7,542 bases of DNA from assembly GCA_010092775.1 (NCBI GenBank), contig JAADYZ010000097.1, positions 1 through 7,542 on the forward strand, in the 5' to 3' direction. The notes under the pieces were generated by a model. That model was given only the letters and a program-made list of their open reading frames with translations. It ran no database searches and was not told the origin of the DNA. Shown one piece after another: positions 7,101 through 7,542 of this stretch (its first letter is position 1; each line of letters begins with the position of its first letter). The stretch is from Chloroflexota bacterium (GTDB lineage: Bacteria; Chloroflexota; Anaerolineae; Aggregatilineales; UBA3940). The translations under genes were made by a program, and so were the position numbers.

Positions 7101-7439
7101 GAGAATCAACTTAACATCGATGTGACCTGGGGGGCGCTAACCAAACCCAGCAGCGACTACATGATCTTCATCCACCTCTTTGATCCGGCAACGGAAGAGA
7201 TCGTCGCGCAACTTGATACCATGCCGCGCGCCTTCGGCTATCCGACCTCGCGCTGGCTGGAAGGTGAAGTCGTGAGTGACAGCTACAGCATCGACCTGAG
7301 TACGCTGCCGCCTGGCAGCTATCGCATTGGCTTGGGCTGGTATCAAGTTGATGGGCCACGGCTGCCCACCATCGATGCGGACGGGCAGCGCTTCCCCGCT
7401 GACCGTGTGCTGCTGCCTGATGAAATCATCATCCCCTGA
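4110..7439 (+). CDS. PTPS_related/YfhO-like giant membrane protein (putative GT-C-type glycosyltransferase) with three extracytoplasmic beta-sandwich modules
   Basis: The 1109-residue product resembles proteins annotated as 6-pyruvoyl-tetrahydropterin-synthase-related membrane proteins; despite that name they look like GT-C-type transferases and have no pterin chemistry. Numbering from ATG 4110, the family-like landmarks are GGDSPFLLFRLH (40-51), PARWMPD (64-70), FGLGYPFFNYYAALPFY (72-88), NVYVRGDSLSEF (149-160) and MTHN (197-200). About 11 helices end near 417. An extracytoplasmic domain (about 420-566) containing YFPGWRA follows, as in YfhO-like proteins, then two helices (567-585 and 593-612). 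The rest is outside: a Pro-rich stretch (618-700) and beta modules at 710-827, 844-969 and 979-1109. C836 and C874 are the only cysteines. No ribosome site precedes ATG 4110. A TTG at 4074 would translate the hairpin arms and is unlikely. A TTG at 4149 with AAGGG nine bases before it is a fair alternative that shortens only the N-terminal tail. Substrate unknown; the role is inferred from fold and neighbours. Confidence 0.85.
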   Translation: MDHPHDTSQGRWWLIAALLVAFLAALPLFIDSGFLNTRSGGDSPFLLFRLHQLEAALADGHFPARWMPDAAFGLGYPFFNYYAALPFYVAWAFRILGFSYVISLKLTHLLGFLIAAAASFAWVRRFSGQPAMGFLASAAYTLAPFHMVNVYVRGDSLSEFWAMAWFPLILLALHTAAERPSSRRLAVVALSFGALVMTHNVSALIFAPFVAIYGLLVSFLVQADEDAPALSPLARIGLLGGAGLLGLALAAWVWLPALAETGYVQLDDQTTGFFFYGEHFRGLATDPALVQGSTWAFDYDSQAATFSMGLIQASLIAVGLLVWIINRLRPDADRTPLWQDAFAFSGLLLSTLMITPLAEPIWAALPLLPFAQFPWRFLSIQALFGALMTAQVLSVGPPPVRIGLAALLTGALLWAGLGNLRPTFIPLTDHDVTAERLQWYESFSGNIGTTIRHEYLPRWTMPRPYTSEVLLGREPRAKFLSGSGQAERLEVAAAAQTWSFAIDEGGAVLALPLLYFPGWRAQLIDAEGRRSAQPVSVQDGLGSIRLDLAPGNYQIRLWLGRTPVRLAAELASLAGLVAITVLLRPVMPGLDYMSASLIAAALLSIVVASLVLRDALRRPPLEGLISADFGQQAYFYPLELPTEPDPSRLAAPPQQAVQGAPSYPLDSPPPLSPGLYFPQFDGLERPNRATLYGAPLVVPAQVEPTEGGSLANFGSILLHHVESSSYAGEFLVRLLWEAQTEVTQNYAVALRLIDQGGHEWAALDTQAGAAGLYPTGLWRPGEVIPDHYRLDLPDTIPPGGYILRVTLYDSRDLSPLGSFEASSFPIDMLRRMDDPCSLEENSALSEGLFFDGLSAPEEQALGDPLTLSVAWQVCEPLTAELTGLHWVFSGPDGDWEATTPLASGSDPVDWLTEAGQSALVSPFYRFDLPPDLTPGSYQISLQGRDRHDQPLGAPLTIGTLELIGRERVFSIPEGLAQAFDVSFGDQLKLWGATLTQDENQLNIDVTWGALTKPSSDYMIFIHLFDPATEEIVAQLDTMPRAFGYPTSRWLEGEVVSDSYSIDLSTLPPGSYRIGLGWYQVDGPRLPTIDADGQRFPADRVLLPDEIIIP
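6237..6590 (+). other. First beta-sandwich module of the large membrane protein (residues 710-827)
   Basis: The landmarks are LANFG at the start, a VRLLWEA strand, AVALRLID, AALDTQA, YPTGLWRPGEV, YRLDLPD, IPPGGY and the closing LRVTLYD strand. The order and spacing match module three and the C-terminal module of the glycosyltransferase at 351-2414. It lies on the extracytoplasmic side by the predicted topology. Confidence 0.6.
6639..7016 (+). other. Second, divergent beta-sandwich module of the large membrane protein (residues 844-969)
   Basis: This copy keeps the LTLSVAWQV strand, LHWVFSGPDGD, YRFDLPPD, LTPGSY and ISLQGRD, but lacks a clear YPT-x-x-W-x-x-GE segment, which is replaced by a region around DWLTEAGQS. 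C836 lies just before its first strand and C874 in its second. A disulfide here may replace contacts lost by divergence. Assignment as a copy of the same fold is less certain than for the other two. Confidence 0.45.
7044..7436 (+). other. Third beta-sandwich module of the large membrane protein (residues 979-1109)
   Basis: This is the best-formed copy: FGDQLKLWGATL, IDVTWGAL, MIFIHLFDP, IVAQLDTMP, YPTSRWLEGEVV, YSIDLS, LPPGSY, IGLGWYQ, then a tail ending DEIIIP at the C-terminus. It is the closest match in the window to the glycosyltransferase module at 2010-2402. Confidence 0.65.
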
Positions 7440-7458
7440 TTAGCAAACGATGCCACGG

Positions 7459-7475
7459 TCCAGCTTGGCGCTGGA
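7459..7475. other. Short stem-loop after the third gene
   Basis: TCCAGC (7459-7464) can pair with GCTGGA (7470-7475) around a five-base loop, 19 bases after the stop codon. No T-run follows on either strand, so it is not a standard intrinsic terminator. A second small hairpin (GCGG 7510-7513 with CCGC 7519-7522) has a TTTT four bases later, but its stem is only four pairs. Either could mark the transcript end weakly. Otherwise 7440-7542 shows nothing I can support. Confidence 0.2.
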
Positions 7476-7542
7476 TGTCGTGCAGTTGACGTCATCCTTG
7501 ATGCCGAGCGCGGGATAACCGCTGGATTTTCAAGCCTAGAGC

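Noticed and set aside
7440..7530. Leftward frame ending at TAA 7442-7440 region whose translation (GYPALGIKDDVN onward) looks protein-like
   Set aside because: The same frame has TAG and TGA stops within the last 15 bases of the window, leaving under 30 codons and no start. I see no ribosome site and no family match, so chance is the simplest reading.
1..7542. CRISPR array, tRNA or rRNA gene, insertion sequence, phage or toxin-antitoxin module
   Set aside because: No regularly spaced repeats, no recognisable tRNA or rRNA sequence, no transposase-like or integrase-like protein and no terminal inverted repeats were seen. The window is filled by three long chromosomal-style genes.

Overview
The window looks like a stretch of a Chloroflexota (Anaerolineae-like) chromosome. 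This rests on protein style, not on any search. There is a multi-membrane glycosyltransferase with the short motifs I associate with Chloroflexota GT39-type proteins, and a secreted LysM protein with an N-terminal carbohydrate-binding-like domain and a C-terminal membrane anchor. There is also a very large PTPS_related/YfhO-like membrane protein ending in beta-sandwich modules. The coding DNA is moderately GC-rich, which gives many long but spurious shadow ORFs on both strands.

Layout. Positions 1-107 hold the first 35 codons of a leftward gene cut by the window edge; it begins with a membrane segment. Positions 108-350 are a divergent control region. It has a good sigma70-type promoter facing left with a small inverted repeat around its spacer, an 8-bp palindrome, weaker rightward promoter candidates, and a 26-codon open frame that overlaps the next start. 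Three rightward genes follow: a GT-C/GT39-like transferase (351-2414), a LysM surface protein starting with TTG (2451-4055), and a giant PTPS_related-like membrane protein (most likely 4110-7439). Positions 7440-7542 hold no gene I can support, only weak stem-loops.

How the genes may work together. All three proteins are built to act at the outer face of the cytoplasmic membrane. The two large membrane proteins share a C-terminal extracytoplasmic beta-sandwich module, one copy in the first and three successive copies in the third. The middle protein carries a carbohydrate-binding-like domain, a glycan-binding LysM domain, an acidic spacer and a C-terminal membrane anchor. I infer a surface-glycan assembly and attachment unit: two lipid-linked-sugar-type transferases plus a membrane-tethered protein that can hold wall or surface polysaccharide. 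The substrates cannot be read from the sequence.

The oddest regulatory feature is a perfect 10-bp GC-rich stem with a T-rich tail (4076-4108) that ends one base before the preferred ATG of the third gene. It is either an intrinsic terminator that splits the operon, an attenuator, or a translation-control hairpin.
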